A stretch of DNA of 64,000 bases from Nectonema munidae. Taxonomy: Eukaryota; Nematomorpha; Nectonematoida; Nectonematidae. The stretch lies in assembly GCA_030549495.1 (NCBI GenBank), contig JAUIRK010001040.1, positions 620,001 to 684,000 of the forward strand. Direction: 5' to 3'. Made by a program: the position numbers and the translations under genes. Positions 1 to 9,964 of this stretch are shown here, piece after piece. Position 1 is the stretch's first letter; the number at the start of each line of letters is the position of its first letter. Under the pieces are notes generated by a model that was not told the DNA's origin, made no database searches, and saw only the letters and a list, made by a program, of their open reading frames with translations.

Positions 1-99
1 ATATCAAAGTGGAGTACACTCTTCTTTCACAAAAGTAAACTTCATTTGATTAAGCTATGCATTGATACGCTCACAATATAGAGATAAAACTCCTTTAGC

Positions 100-236
100 G
101 ATCAGTGATCAGTACCGATTCATAATAAAAAAAATTTAAAATTAAAAAAAAAAAAATTTAATAAATTAATTAAAAATTTTTTTATTTAAATTTTTAATTA
201 AAATTTTATAATTTTTATGTTGTAAAATCACTGATC
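100..236. repeat. AT-rich element bounded by a 9-bp inverted repeat
   Basis: GATCAGTGA at 100-108 is matched by its reverse complement TCACTGATC at 228-236. The DNA between is almost pure A/T and roughly self-complementary, so the whole could fold as a hairpin. It may be a tiny MITE remnant or only a chance low-complexity palindrome. Confidence 0.35.
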
Positions 237-268
237 ATCAAACAGTGAAAAAAATTTCAGGAACTCAC

Positions 269-331
269 TTTATTTTTCGAAGAAGAAATGTAGCCTCTCC
301 CAAGTTCACATCTACATCTATAAAAGCAGGC
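269..331 (-). CDS. putative 63-nt internal exon of an unidentified gene
   Basis: On the minus strand a pyrimidine-rich acceptor (ending CTTTCCAG) is followed by 63 nt open in one frame and then an AAA|GTGAGT donor. Read with one leading and two trailing split-codon bases it encodes 20 full codons, starting PAFIDVDVNL and ending FLLRKIK. Both splice sites are good and the peptide looks protein-like rather than like translated AT-rich noise. I recognise no family. No partner exon was found nearby, so this is a candidate only. Confidence 0.4.
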
Positions 332-421
332 CTGGAAAGCAATAGAAAAATAAAAACAGTACTCAATTCAAAGACAAAATTATTTATTCGTTTAAATGTG
401 ACTTATTGGCAAAAATGGTAA

Positions 422-580
422 ATGACCACGTTTGGTAAATGGATGCAATATGTTACGCAAAACGATCCACTCAATGACCATTTTTCGCTCTCAATGGAAC
501 TGCTTCCCGATGATATAAACGTATTCATATCTTTTCCAAAAAAATCTATTTTTACAACTATTTCAATTGGCTGCCGTTAA
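422..580 (+). other. short ORF of 52 codons, status unclear
   Basis: An ATG-to-stop frame begins MTTFGKWMQY and ends TISIGCR. Its composition is less AT-biased than its surroundings and contains acidic and aromatic residues in protein-like proportions. It lies just upstream of the dehydrogenase fragment on the same strand, but I cannot align it to the N-terminus of that family. It may be an exon of a broken gene or chance. Confidence 0.2.
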
Positions 581-697
581 CCTTTAAATGTTCCAGCTTA
601 CATTGTTTCTTTTTTGCGTTTATTTCATTGATTCGATTTTTTGATTTCAATGAACGTTGAAAGTGTTAGTAAATATATTTTTTCTCTCTTCTTTTAG

Positions 698-914
698 TAC
701 TCAGAGTGGTATTGATGGGTTTAATTATTGCGGAGAAGCTTGCTCAAAATGGATTCAATATGTTTGCATTGAAGTACACAAGAAATTATTGAAAATGTCG
801 AAAGCAAATTTTTCCATAGAAAATATCACCGTGGTGAGTTTCGCGAAGGACAGTGGTGGGTGCTTGGATAAATTGAAAGATGATTTAAAAATGTTATATG
901 GTAGAGCTGCGTGA
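698..914 (+). pseudogene. broken short-chain dehydrogenase (17-beta-HSD12/HSDL1-like) exon
   Basis: A TTTTAG acceptor at about 692-697 opens a stretch whose frames together resemble the Rossmann start of steroid-dehydrogenase-like SDR proteins. One frame gives SGIDG, a second gives LIIAEKLAQNGFNMFAL (matching the helix after the TGxxxGIG cofactor loop), and the first frame resumes with KLLKMSKANF, ENITVVSFAKD and LDKLKDDLK. In the family this region reads like 'DGIGxAYAEELAxxGxN...EKLxxVAxxI...VVADFxxGxxIYxxIxxxLK'. The glycine loop is shortened and at least two frame changes are needed, so I read it as a decayed gene copy that still carries an intron boundary. The family assignment rests on short motifs. 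Confidence 0.38.
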
Positions 915-961
915 TCGAAGTGAAAAAACCCTAAAAAGAGAAATTTCAAAGTATGTTGCAC

Positions 962-1110
962 CAGTGATGTAGCCAGAGGGGGGGGGGGGCAAGGGGGGCA
1001 GTCCCCCCCCCAAATAATTTTATTTCCAATATGCTTGCCCCCTAAATTCCTTGCATGCCCTCTTAAATTCCTTGCATGCCCCCCAACTTCCATTTTTGGC
1101 TACGCCACTG
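962..1110. mobile_element. hAT-type MITE with exact 8-bp target duplication
   Basis: The element starts CAGTGATGTAGCCAG and ends TTGGCTACGCCACTG, a terminal inverted repeat of about 14 bp. It is flanked by TGTTGCAC at 954-961 and again at 1111-1118, an exact 8-bp duplication typical of hAT transposition. The interior has runs of G and C plus a repeated TAAATTCCTTGCATGCC phrase. It encodes nothing and must have depended on a transposase supplied elsewhere. Confidence 0.85.
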
Positions 1111-1140
1111 TGTTGCACTGTAAAAATGATTGTAATAGAT

Positions 1141-1588
1141 CAGGGGTTCCCAACCTGGGATTCGCGAGCCCTTGGGGGTTCGTTTCACTTTTTTCAAGGG
1201 ATACTTTATAAAGGTATCTGAAATTTTTTTTAAAATTTCTAACTGATATATACCACCCACATACATAAAATGGGTTGAAAATTTTCCCCAAAACCATAAT
1301 AAAAAATAATTGAAAGTTGTTTTTCAGTATCATGAAAAATACACACACTCATAGAAAAATGCAGGTAATTTACTACTTTCTATTTGAAGAACTGGTAAAA
1401 TCATATTTTTAGTAATGTATGGCGCATTTAAACAGTGCTGCTCTCTTGACAATGTGCAGTGATTCTTTTTAACATAAAATGAATTAGTGTGAAAAATCAA
1501 GATAAAAAACTAAAAAAATTATTAGGGGTTCGCCTAAGGCTGAAAATTTTTAAGGGGTACTTGGTGAAAAAAAGGTTTGGAACTTCTG
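1141..1588. mobile_element. non-autonomous hAT element (448 bp) with exact 8-bp target duplication
   Basis: The left end CAGGGGTTCCCAACCT and the right end AGGTTTGGAACTTCTG form imperfect hAT-style inverted repeats. TAATAGAT occurs immediately outside both ends (1133-1140 and 1589-1596). No transposase segment is visible; the small open frames inside are not gene-like. Reading past this insert and the MITE just upstream restores a continuous stretch from the dehydrogenase fragment to about 1700. Confidence 0.8.
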
Positions 1589-1596
1589 TAATAGAT

Positions 1597-2396
1597 GGTT
1601 GCAGTGTTTATAAAAATATTGAAGGAATCAATAATGGGCGGTACAAGATCATTTGTAAGGATGGAATAATTGAAGTGAATAATTATAATTAACAGGATGA
1701 CGACCAGAAACATGCAATTTGCAAACTCAAGACATTCATTATTCAATATCACCAAAAAGACCCCTTTCAAAAAAGGGAAAACTTTTTTAGTTATTACCTC
1801 CCTGAACGTTTAAAAGCAAAAGAAAAAAACACTGACATACTGGAGAAATGATTGCAGGTTCCTAGATTAGCACAAAGGTATTTAGCAGACCTAGTTCCTG
1901 TGAAAGACTAAATTCAGAGTATCTGGAAAAATCTTCGAGAGGATGTGTTTAAAAATCACGATTGTATATCATCATGTTCATGCTTTCTTCCACATACACA
2001 CTAGAGCCCTGGGGAGCCTGTAAAAAATTGTGCCAGATTTAATTTTTTGTTTACAAACGAAAAAACCCAGCATCTACCCGAAATTTTGAGTTTAAACCCC
2101 CAACTACTTGACTTAACACTTTTTTAAACTGATTTTTTAATGATGTTGTATAAAAAAGCAAAATTTTATTTATATAACGCTGTTTAAAAATTTTTTATTT
2201 AGTTTGTCTTTATCTTGTAGAAATAAGATGGCCAGAAAGACTGGAGTTACGCTTGCCAGAAGCACGCGTTGCCATAATGCAACGAGAAGATGGTTCAGAA
2301 ATGAAGATGACAGAAATGAAAATCAATAAAAATTTATAACTGATATAACAAATGATGTACTCAAATCAGAAGAAATAAATTGAGTTTTGATGATGA
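1597..2396. other. non-coding, nothing recognised
   Basis: AT-rich sequence. A short open frame continuing to about 1692 has protein-like residues but no family I know, and I see no splice sites that would make it an exon. Confidence 0.5.
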
Positions 2397-2431
2397 AGTG
2401 TGTGTGTGTGTGCGTGTGTGTGTGTGTGTGT
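2397..2431. repeat. (GT)n microsatellite
   Basis: About 17 GT units with one GC interruption. Confidence 0.9.
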
Positions 2432-2522
2432 CAAGTGTAAATAATGAATTAAATCAGAAATAGAAAATGAAGCTCGGATGACGTAAAAGTTAAAAATTTG
2501 AACGTTGCATGATATGGGTTCC

Positions 2523-2690
2523 TAGTCAAAACGGCGAAAACCAAAACGGCCAAAACCAAAACAACCAAAAAACCAAAACGGCCAAAAAACCAAAATAAAA
2601 ACGTCCAAAAACCAAAATGGCCAAAAACCAAAACGGCCAAAAACAAAAAGGCCAAAAGCCAAAACCAAAATGGCCAAAAAAGACTAATGT
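2523..2690. repeat. degenerate minisatellite of a CAAAACGGCCAAAAAC phrase
   Basis: The stretch begins TAGTCAAAACGGCGAAAAC and repeats variants of 'CCAAAACGGCCAAAAA' with a variable period of about 10-18 nt. The opening TAGTCAAAA matches the terminal sequence of the inverted-repeat element at 54669-54805, suggesting the same style of element rather than a simple satellite. No clean right terminus was seen. Confidence 0.7.
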
Positions 2691-3019
2691 CTATTAGCTT
2701 ACCAAATTTTTTAACAGATTTGAAAAGTGCCTCTATATATATTGATATTAATATTGTGTTGATTCAAGGTTGCTTCTAAAACGTGCAACATTACCCTTAT
2801 TCTGTTATAAGTAGTTTTGTAAGTAAAAACGGTTCACAAGAGGATAGAAGTTTTAACAAAAGATATTATTTTGAAAAAACATGAGTAAAAAATGAAATCT
2901 TATTTACACGAACAAAATGTGGCTTTTTGGAGATTAGGAACTTCGTAATATCTCCGAACGAAAGCTTTTAAATTTGACACAATGAACCCGTAATCTATCT
3001 CATTCAGTTTTCTTTTCTC

Positions 3020-3234
3020 CAGTGACGTAGCTAGGCTGGGGCATGAGGGGCCGTGCCCACACTCCTATGTACCGCATGGTGCCCCCATGCATCTTATGCG
3101 ATATCAGTTTTTGAAAATTTCTCCAATGAAAGGATCAAGAAAGTATACAAAATGTTGCTCACGTTTTTTGTTTTTAAATTGTACCCCCCCCCCCCCCCCC
3201 CCCGCCTATCAACTTTTTTCTGGTTACACCACTG
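3020..3234. mobile_element. hAT-type MITE, CAGTGRCGTAGC family
   Basis: Left end CAGTGACGTAGCTAG and right end TGGTTACACCACTG are the same terminal repeat as the element at 962-1110, more decayed. The interior ends with a run of about 19 C. Flanks CTTTTCTC and CTTCTATC agree at 6 of 8 positions, a plausible worn target duplication. Confidence 0.65.
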
Positions 3235-3753
3235 CTTCTATCTAATTTGTATTTAGAGTTAAATTAAAATAGTTTTCAATCGTTACAATTTTATATCAAT
3301 GAATATTGTTAGACTCGTGCTAAGATTTTTTTTCAACAAAGGTCATTTAATCTTTATCCACTACGTTTGTTACATTTTGTAACATTTGAAAACTTTAATT
3401 TTTTCAAGTCAAGAAATTTTTTTAATAGCTATTTGGGAATGAATATTTTGACTAGCTATTCGGTTTAAAAGCAAGAATACTCTATTTGCTTAATATTTGA
3501 GCAGAGATATTTTTTATAATGTTCGATTGTTTAATTTTTTAAGTAACACTACATAATCAAATCACTTTTTTTAAGAAAATTTGTTGATTATTGTAATAAA
3601 AATATAATATCGAAATAAAATGTTTCAGTTGTTAAAAATGTACTTGATCTATTTATGACAGCTGTCAGAATTTTATTTGTAGACAGAAATATTCAAAAAA
3701 AACGCAATGATTTTCTTTTCTCGTATACTTTGATTTATGTTAATTTGATCCTC

Positions 3754-4100
3754 GGACATTTCGCCCCATTATTTTCATAAGACAGTTCGTCCCATGGACA
3801 ATTCGCCCCATTATTTTCATAAGACAGTTCGTCCCATGGACAATTCGCCACATTATTTTCATAAGACATTTTGTTTCATGGACAATTCGCCCCGTTATTT
3901 TCATAAGAAATTTAGTCTCATGGACAATTCTAAAAAATTAAGAGATAAAATGATTAATTTGAAATAATTTAATAGAGATAAAATAAACAAGAATATAAAA
4001 TTTTTTAATAATTTTACACATATAAGCAAAGATGGATGAAACAAATAGCCTATGAGACAATTTGTCCAGGGGGCAAATTGTCTATGGGGCGAAATGTCTG
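3754..4100. mobile_element. foldback element with internal 42-bp tandem repeats
   Basis: GGACATTTCGCCCC at 3754-3767 is inverted as GGGGCGAAATGTCT at 4086-4099. Inside the left end a 42-bp unit ('GACAATTCGCCCCATTATTT' then 'TCATAAGACAGTTCGTCCCATG') is repeated about four times to roughly 3930. The right end carries inverted versions of the same short phrases. No coding capacity. Related phrases recur weakly near 27190-27250. Confidence 0.7.
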
Positions 4101-4407
4101 TCGACCGTTAGTTAAATATTTTTTTAATTATAAGGGCTACTTATATAGCTACTTAAATGTTGGCTTTTGCTGCTTATAAAAACTTGAAAATATTAAATAA
4201 ACTCTAATTCTTTATGCCTCCTATTTTGAAATTATTGTGAGAACAGACGGTTCCATTTTAAATAGTGAAAATTGCTTTATTAGTTTATTTTGTTTCCTTT
4301 CTCTTATGTTAATTATGTAGCAAATTTTTTAATGTTAAGTAAAAGGTAAGGTGCAGCATGTGTATTTTCATTGACAAGGCACTGATGTATCGCTTATGTC
4401 AAACTAT
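4101..4407. other. non-coding, nothing recognised
   Basis: AT-rich intergenic DNA with no repeat or coding signal that I can support. Confidence 0.5.
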
Positions 4408-4505
4408 GAACAAATTCGTTCAAATTCGAAGTATCGATGAGGAATCGAATCCAGAGGCTTCCGTGCTGAGTCCATCATCTCAACCAACCCGCCATGCCAC
4501 CCATA
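4408..4505 (-). repeat. tRNA-derived SINE head
   Basis: Read on the minus strand it has a box A-like TGGTTGAGATGATGG and a good box B-like GGATTCGATTCC about 35 nt later, the spacing of an RNA polymerase III internal promoter. The left flank includes GTATCGATGAGGAATCG. It appears to belong to a different SINE family from the GGTTCGATCCCGCATC copies elsewhere. Confidence 0.5.
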
Positions 4506-5102
4506 GATTATGCTGTAGGGGGGTACGTCAAATTAGTTTTCAAAAAACTTAAGTTATGCTCTAAAATTTTTTAGTTTTTTTTGAAGCTCTATAACTTTTC
4601 TGATAGACTTTTTTTCCTTAAAAGTTATTATAAAAGGCAAATCATTGCAAAATGTTAAAAGTTATTTTACTTTTTGTGGCTTGTATCAATTTAGCTTTTA
4701 AACTATTTTTGAATGATGCTGAGTAAAATGAAATAATGCGATCTTAATTTTTTGTTTGCACAATTATAATTTCATTTTATACACTTGCCCCTGAATCAAT
4801 CACATTTTTTCATATAAACATCGCAGGGTGTCTAGTAGACTCTTTGCCTTTAGACTAAATTCACTCATAAAACTCTAACCTTCAGTTATTTGTTTTCTCT
4901 ATGAATCAAATATCGTTTCATCAATTCCTGTAATGTGCCTGGTAGACTACTTCATTTTTCAAATGAAAAGCCTATTCCACCCCCTAACAATTTTGGATTT
5001 TTTAAACCTTCGCCCCCCCCCCCCCCCCTTTAAAAACACATTAGGGGGCGGTCGCCCCCCCCCCGGTTGTGCGCCCCTTGTTTTAAAAACAGTGGATGTA
5101 GG

Positions 5103-5379
5103 CAGGGATGGACCGAGAGGGGGGATGCATACCCCCCCCCCCCCCCACCAGCAATCTATTCAAGAAAAATTAAGGTTGGAGTCCACCCTAAAATAGAAAT
5201 CAAAATTGAGGAAGTCATTGATCGATTTTCAAAGCAAAAAGAAAGAAGAAAAGACTTTGTAATATAATTTTAATCATTTATTTTACATACGTTTTCAAAT
5301 TATAAAATGTGTAAAATATTTTGATAATATTAGTATACCCCCCCCCCCCCCCCACAAAAGATTTCTGGATCCCCCACTG
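5103..5379. mobile_element. hAT-type MITE, CAGTGGCGGATCCAG family, exact 8-bp duplication
   Basis: Left end CAGGGATGGACCGAG and right end TTCTGGATCCCCCACTG are degenerate versions of the inverted repeat of the elements at 51132 and 60592. GATGTAGG flanks both sides exactly (5095-5102 and 5380-5387). Two long C runs lie near the ends. The C-rich stretch just left (about 4990-5094) looks like the remnant of another such element into which this one inserted. Confidence 0.75.
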
Positions 5380-5519
5380 GATGTAGGTACTCTACATTAG
5401 GACGAAATTAGACATCTGCCTTCTTGAAAAAATATATATTTTTCTGGCCAATGATATTAGAAGGTTGTAGAACTTGTAGAAAGACGAAGAGCTTCAAATG
5501 ATTGTAGTTTTTATATTAA

Positions 5520-5604
5520 CCGGTTATCGACCACAGTCGACGTTAAAAAATAAAATCATCTGCTTTACATTAGATATTGTTTGATTATTCTGGCCGTTAA
5601 TGGG
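5520..5604. mobile_element. small piggyBac-type MITE remnant, TTAA-flanked
   Basis: CCGGTTATCGACC after TTAA on the left and GGCCGTTAATGGG before TTAA on the right resemble the termini of the three better copies at 17877, 30241 and 40976. The interior is shorter and diverged. Confidence 0.5.
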
Positions 5605-6734
5605 TTAAGGCAAAAAGAAGGAATTTAAAGTTAAATTGGTACATACATTAACGTTGTCGAATTTAAAAAGCATTAACAAATAGGGCTATCTGATCTTGCC
5701 AAGTTATAAAAATGGCGGCTATTCACCCAATAATAAAACGCATTATAATAGTTTGAAAAAATTTAACCGCAATTACTATGATCTCTTTTTTAGTACAAAA
5801 ACTACTTTCCGCTTTGGCTATAAGCTTTAGATAAATCTTATCATAAAGTTTAACAGTATGAATTACTGTATTTTACATTTTTCGCTTAGTAAATTAGTGT
5901 GTATCATTAGCATCAAATGTATATATTAAAACACTTCTACAAGGGGGTCTACGATTTAGATAATCTTATCAAAAGTTAAAGAATGTAAATTTTTTTAACA
6001 CTATTTTTGATATCAATGATTAAAAAATTAATCTTGATTTTTCAATACTTATTTGCCCCAAAAATCTCCGAAACCTGTTAGGAAGCCAACGAAAAAAATA
6101 ACAAAAGTCAACAATTTTTAGACAATGAAGCAGAGTTTTCAAAGAAACATTCTAATGATTTTTAAAATACTTAAAATTTAAAACAGATTATGGTTTATTT
6201 TTTATATTAGTAAGATTTCAAAGAAAAAAATTTATCAACGATGAAAAAATCCTTAAGGTAAATATTTATACATTTAATAATTAATAAATTTATAATAGTT
6301 AAGGTTATAATAAGGAAAATTTAATTTTGAAATTGTAATAGGGTACAAAAGGTCAAGTAATCGCTCATACCTGACAAAGGGGGCTGTTAGGTTCTAAAAA
6401 AATATTTTACCAAAAAAATCAATATTTAAATTTTTTAATTTTAATAGGACCAAGAAAATTTTGCCTAGTTTTATTTAAAATAGTTTTATATAAAAAATTT
6501 TATTAAAACATCATTACTCAGAGATGTGACTTTTCTTCAAAAATTAGATTCGAAAGCATTTAAGAAAAAATTTTTAAAAGAACTGTTTTATAAAATTTCT
6601 CAAACAGTTCTTTAGAAATCTTAAATCTTGTCAAAATTTAATTTATTTTTTAATATGAGTTTTTTAAAAAACGTTTTAAAAAATTATCGCACATCATGAT
6701 TATTGATATAACCTTTTTTTTCTCTAAATAGATT
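5605..6734. other. AT-rich intergenic DNA
   Basis: I see no gene, splice pair or family repeat. The last part may be the decayed 5' region of the LINE that follows, but nothing there is alignable by eye. Confidence 0.5.
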
Positions 6735-7450
6735 GCCAATATTAACATAGTAAATTACATGATGTTTTAGCTGTTCCAGTTAAAATGCATTTTGAAAAGT
6801 CTTTAGAGGAAAATTTTTTTTGAGATTTATGGAAAACAGCTTTAGTCATATCTGTACTCAAAACTGGATATAGTAAATTTCATCACAATTATATACTTAT
6901 AAGCCTCAGCCCAATTCTCTGTAAGGTTTTTGAGTCGTTTATAGCTGAGAAAATTACAATCCATATAGAAAGTCTTCAGTTTTTTAATTTGAATCAGCAT
7001 GGATTTATGAATGGTAAATCTACTATAACGAACCTATTAGAGTTTCAAAATGATTTGGTTCATCTAGTTGAGCTGAATGATACTATTGATGTGATTTACC
7101 TTGATTTTCAGAAAGCTTTTGACTCTATTCCACATAAATATTTGATTGATAAGCTAGAATCATTTGGCATAAAAAAAATTTAGTATCATTATTTGCCGAC
7201 TTTAAAGATAGAAAACAAATTATTTTTGTAAATAGCAGTTATTCTCAAGAAAACCCAGTTACAAGTGGGGTGCCGCAAGGATCTGTTCTAGGTCCCTTGC
7301 TATTTAATATTTACGTGAATGACCTCTTGAATATAGTTACCTCCAAACTAAATGTGTTTGAGGATGATATTAAAATTTACAACGTGTCTAATTCTGCTGG
7401 TAAAGCTAGTTTGCATATTGACATAATTAGCATCTTTCATTGGTGTAGTA
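6735..7450 (+). mobile_element. LINE (Jockey/CR1-type), left part with reverse transcriptase
   Basis: Reverse-transcriptase blocks appear in order. There is a decayed entry region (WK-A-V-K-like, then LISLSPILCKVFESFI), then NQHGF with GKSTITNLLEFQNDL, then motif A DVIYLDFQKAFDSIPH, then motif B SGVPQGSVLGPLLFNIYVNDL and motif C FEDDIKIY, where the family has F/YADD. Frames change at least twice and stops occur upstream, so it is dead and 5'-truncated; no endonuclease is visible. The element stops at 7450, where a hAT element was inserted, and resumes at 9362. Confidence 0.85.
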
Positions 7451-7738
7451 CAGGGGTGGGGAACCTGCGCCATCAAGTTAGGTCTTTGATATAAATATTA
7501 TTTTTTATAAAAACTTTTAATAGTTTTTAAGTCTGAAATCATTATGCACCTGAAACTTATAATATACACCACACACATAGACGAAAGGAATATTAATTGT
7601 GTTCAGTGATGTCATTCCCAGAAATTGGAAGCATTTTTCTCTGAACCCAATGAATTTTAACCTAACCGGTATTCTCCCAATGTCCTCATATGAGGACACA
7701 AAATAGATTATCTTTAATTTATGATAATTTTTTGTAAC

Positions 7739-9046
7739 ATGGACAACGAATTTGAAAGAAGAAAATAGTATCTTTAATGAAGAATGGGACTGCAATATTT
7801 TTTAGTGAATAGTGGCGGAAAAATGTCTTGCTTGCTGTGTGATACCACAATTGTAACGGTTAAGAAATTCAATGCACAGCAACATTACGCTCTTCATAAA
7901 GACAATAAATATGACAAATTAGAGGATGAGTCTCGAAAGCTAGGATTGCAGAAACTGAAAGATGGAAAGCAAAAGCAAAGACAATAGTTCCATTCTGTGT
8001 TACATCAAGGGAATGTTGCGACAGAAGCCAGCTATAAAGTTGCATATTTGCTTGGAAAAAAGGGCAACCATTCACCGATGCAGAATTCATGAAGGAATGT
8101 ATTTTAAAAGTGGTAAGATGTGTAGATCCAAATAAAGTTAACAAATATAAAGAGGTGCCTCTTAAAAGAAGGACTAATACAGATCGACAGTATGAATTGG
8201 CTTGTAATGTAACAGAGCAACTCAAAAATGTAATCCAGAAGGAAAATGTGTATTACTCATTAGCCTTGGATGAATCGACAGATTCCACAGATTCAGCACA
8301 AGTATTGTATTAAGAATGAAGGATTTATTGCGCATCTTAAAAGAGAAACCAAAGATCCAAATGAACTGATTTCTTTTCATTGTATTTTACATCAACAAAA
8401 TCTCTGTGCAAAATCTGTCATTTTAAATGATACTTTGCAAAAGGTTATAAGTATTTTTCACTATATTCGAGCAAATGCCACGAAGCATCGTCAATTTGGA
8501 AACATGCTGATGATGGATGACAATACTAAAACACACTTAAAATTTTACATACTCAAAAGTACGCTGGTTGTCACAAGGGAAGTATTGGTCAAAATTTTGT
8601 CTTTACGAAGGCAAATAATTGACTTTTTCAAAGAAAGTGAGAAACATTGTGAATTATCAGATCCAAATTTTTACAGATATGTAGCTTTTTAAAATCAAAA
8701 CTTTCAGAAGAACACATTCCCCAGTTTATGAAGGTAATGAGTAAAAATGAAGATATCTATGAATCTTTTAAAGAAAACGGATTAATCTTTGTTTGACAAC
8801 AGGAAAGATCGTATTGAAATTTGGAAAAAGGCGGTAGAATATCCTCGTCTTTATGAACATGCACGCCGACTGATTTCCTTCTTTTCTACAACATGGTGTT
8901 GTAAATCCACATTCTCGTACTTGACGCAAATAAAGAATTCACTGAGATCACAGTTGACAGATGAGCATTTGGAGGACCAATTAAAACTAAGAACCACTAT
9001 GTTGGTGCCTGATATCAAAATGCTTTCTCAAAAGAAGCAAACTTAA
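7739..9046 (+). pseudogene. decayed hAT transposase (GTF2IRD2/ZBED5-like)
   Basis: Order of recognisable parts: a BED-like finger (EEWDCNIFLVNSGGKMSCLLC ... CxxC then HYALH), DKLEDESRKLGLQKLKDG, FMKECILKVV, and NVTEQLKNVIQKENVYYSLALDESTD, which carries the first catalytic Asp. Next come HLKRETKDPNELISFHCILH with QQNLC, a worn RWLSR-type segment before EVLVKILSLRRQIIDFFKE, and the C-terminal dimerisation block (STFSYLTQIKNSLRSQLTDE, HLEDQLKL). The stretch between LDESTD and the HCILH block is much shorter than in the family, so an internal deletion removed part of the core. There are several frame breaks. The domesticated host genes GTF2IRD2 and ZBED5 derive from this group; nothing suggests domestication here. 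Confidence 0.85.
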
Positions 9047-9186
9047 AGAAGTCATTATTTTGTATAAAAAGGACCTACTTACCTAAATGAAATATTTGGA
9101 AACTTCATATTCTCGATGTTTATACGTCTGTTTTTTTTTATAAGAATATTATTAATTAATACTTGTATAAAATAAAATCCTAATTT

Positions 9187-9234
9187 TAATAATCTAATAA
9201 AAGAACTTGTATAAGTTCTTTTATTAGATTATTA
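9187..9234. repeat. perfect 22-bp hairpin inside the hAT 3' region
   Basis: The arm 9187-9208 (ending AAAAGAACTT) is repeated exactly inverted at 9213-9234 around a GTAT loop. It lies about 130 bp inside the right terminus of the hAT element, downstream of its transposase. Confidence 0.85.
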
Positions 9235-9361
9235 TTATTATTAAATGTTGTACGAGGGGATAAAATAACTGAAAAAATATAGTAATTTGTTAAGTGCGGC
9301 CTCTATGAGGGAAGATGAATTGTAAGGTGGCATTCATGCACATAAAGGTTCCCCACTTCTG

Positions 9362-9960
9362 TTGTAGTAGATGGGGAATGAAACTGAATCTAGACAAGTG
9401 TACCCACCTACAAATTGAATTACAAAATGATAAATCATTCTTCATTAGAGGACATAAACTGAAAAAAGTGGATACACAGAAAAATCTTGGTGTAATTCTC
9501 AACACTAATGTTAATTCTAGAGAAAATATCTCAATGAGGGTGTCAAAGGCTTTCCAAATTTTTCATAACGTGCACAAATGCTTCGCTTTGTTTAATATCA
9601 ATACAGCTCCACTTCTATATAAAAAAATTATTAGACCGATTTTAGAGTATCGAAACGTCATTGTTTATCCCTTTTATTCCTGTGATGATGCAAACATTGA
9701 AACAGTCCAGAGAACAATCACCAAATAATTCTTGGAATGAAATATCTGAAATATAAGGAAAAATATTGCAAATGCCAATTTGAGAACAATTTCACAAGTT
9801 TTAACAGAATTCTCCTAAAGATTCCAAAGATTTCACTCTTACAAGTTTAGAAAGTTTTATTGCAAATAGTCATTTTTAAAAAGATTTTTTTCACAACTTA
9901 TGATAAATGATTGGAATTCTTTGCCTGATTTCGTTGTTAATTCTCTTCTTTAAATATTTT
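9362..9960 (+). mobile_element. LINE (Jockey/CR1-type), right part after the hAT insertion
   Basis: Continuation of the LINE. It reads GMKLNLDKCTHLQI, GHKLKKVDTQKNLGVILNTN (the usual KxLGVxI block after the RT palm), VSKAFQIFHNVHKC, TAPLLYKKIIRPILEYRN, and then a C-terminal FFSQLMINDWNSLPDFVVNS near 9890-9945. That last block is typical of CR1/Jockey-superfamily ORF2 ends. One long open frame covers 9315-9728, followed by frame changes. Confidence 0.85.
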
Positions 9961-9964
9961 CAAT

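Larger units (their letters stand above)
7451..9361 (+). mobile_element. hAT transposon inserted into the LINE
   Basis: The left end CAGGGGTGGGGAACCTGCG is matched on the right by AAGGTTCCCCACTTCTG, a classic hAT inverted repeat. The flanks are GTGTAGTA (7443-7450) and TTGTAGTA (9362-9369), identical at 7 of 8 bases. The LINE reading frame resumes across the site (HWC ... WGMKLNLDKC), which fixes the insertion exactly. Inside is a decayed transposase of the GTF2IRD2/ZBED5-like type. About 1.9 kb is shorter than a full autonomous hAT, because the middle of the transposase is missing. Confidence 0.9.

Noticed and set aside
3754-3930. CRISPR-like array
   Set aside because: The 42-bp units are contiguous tandem repeats without unique spacers, in an animal genome context.
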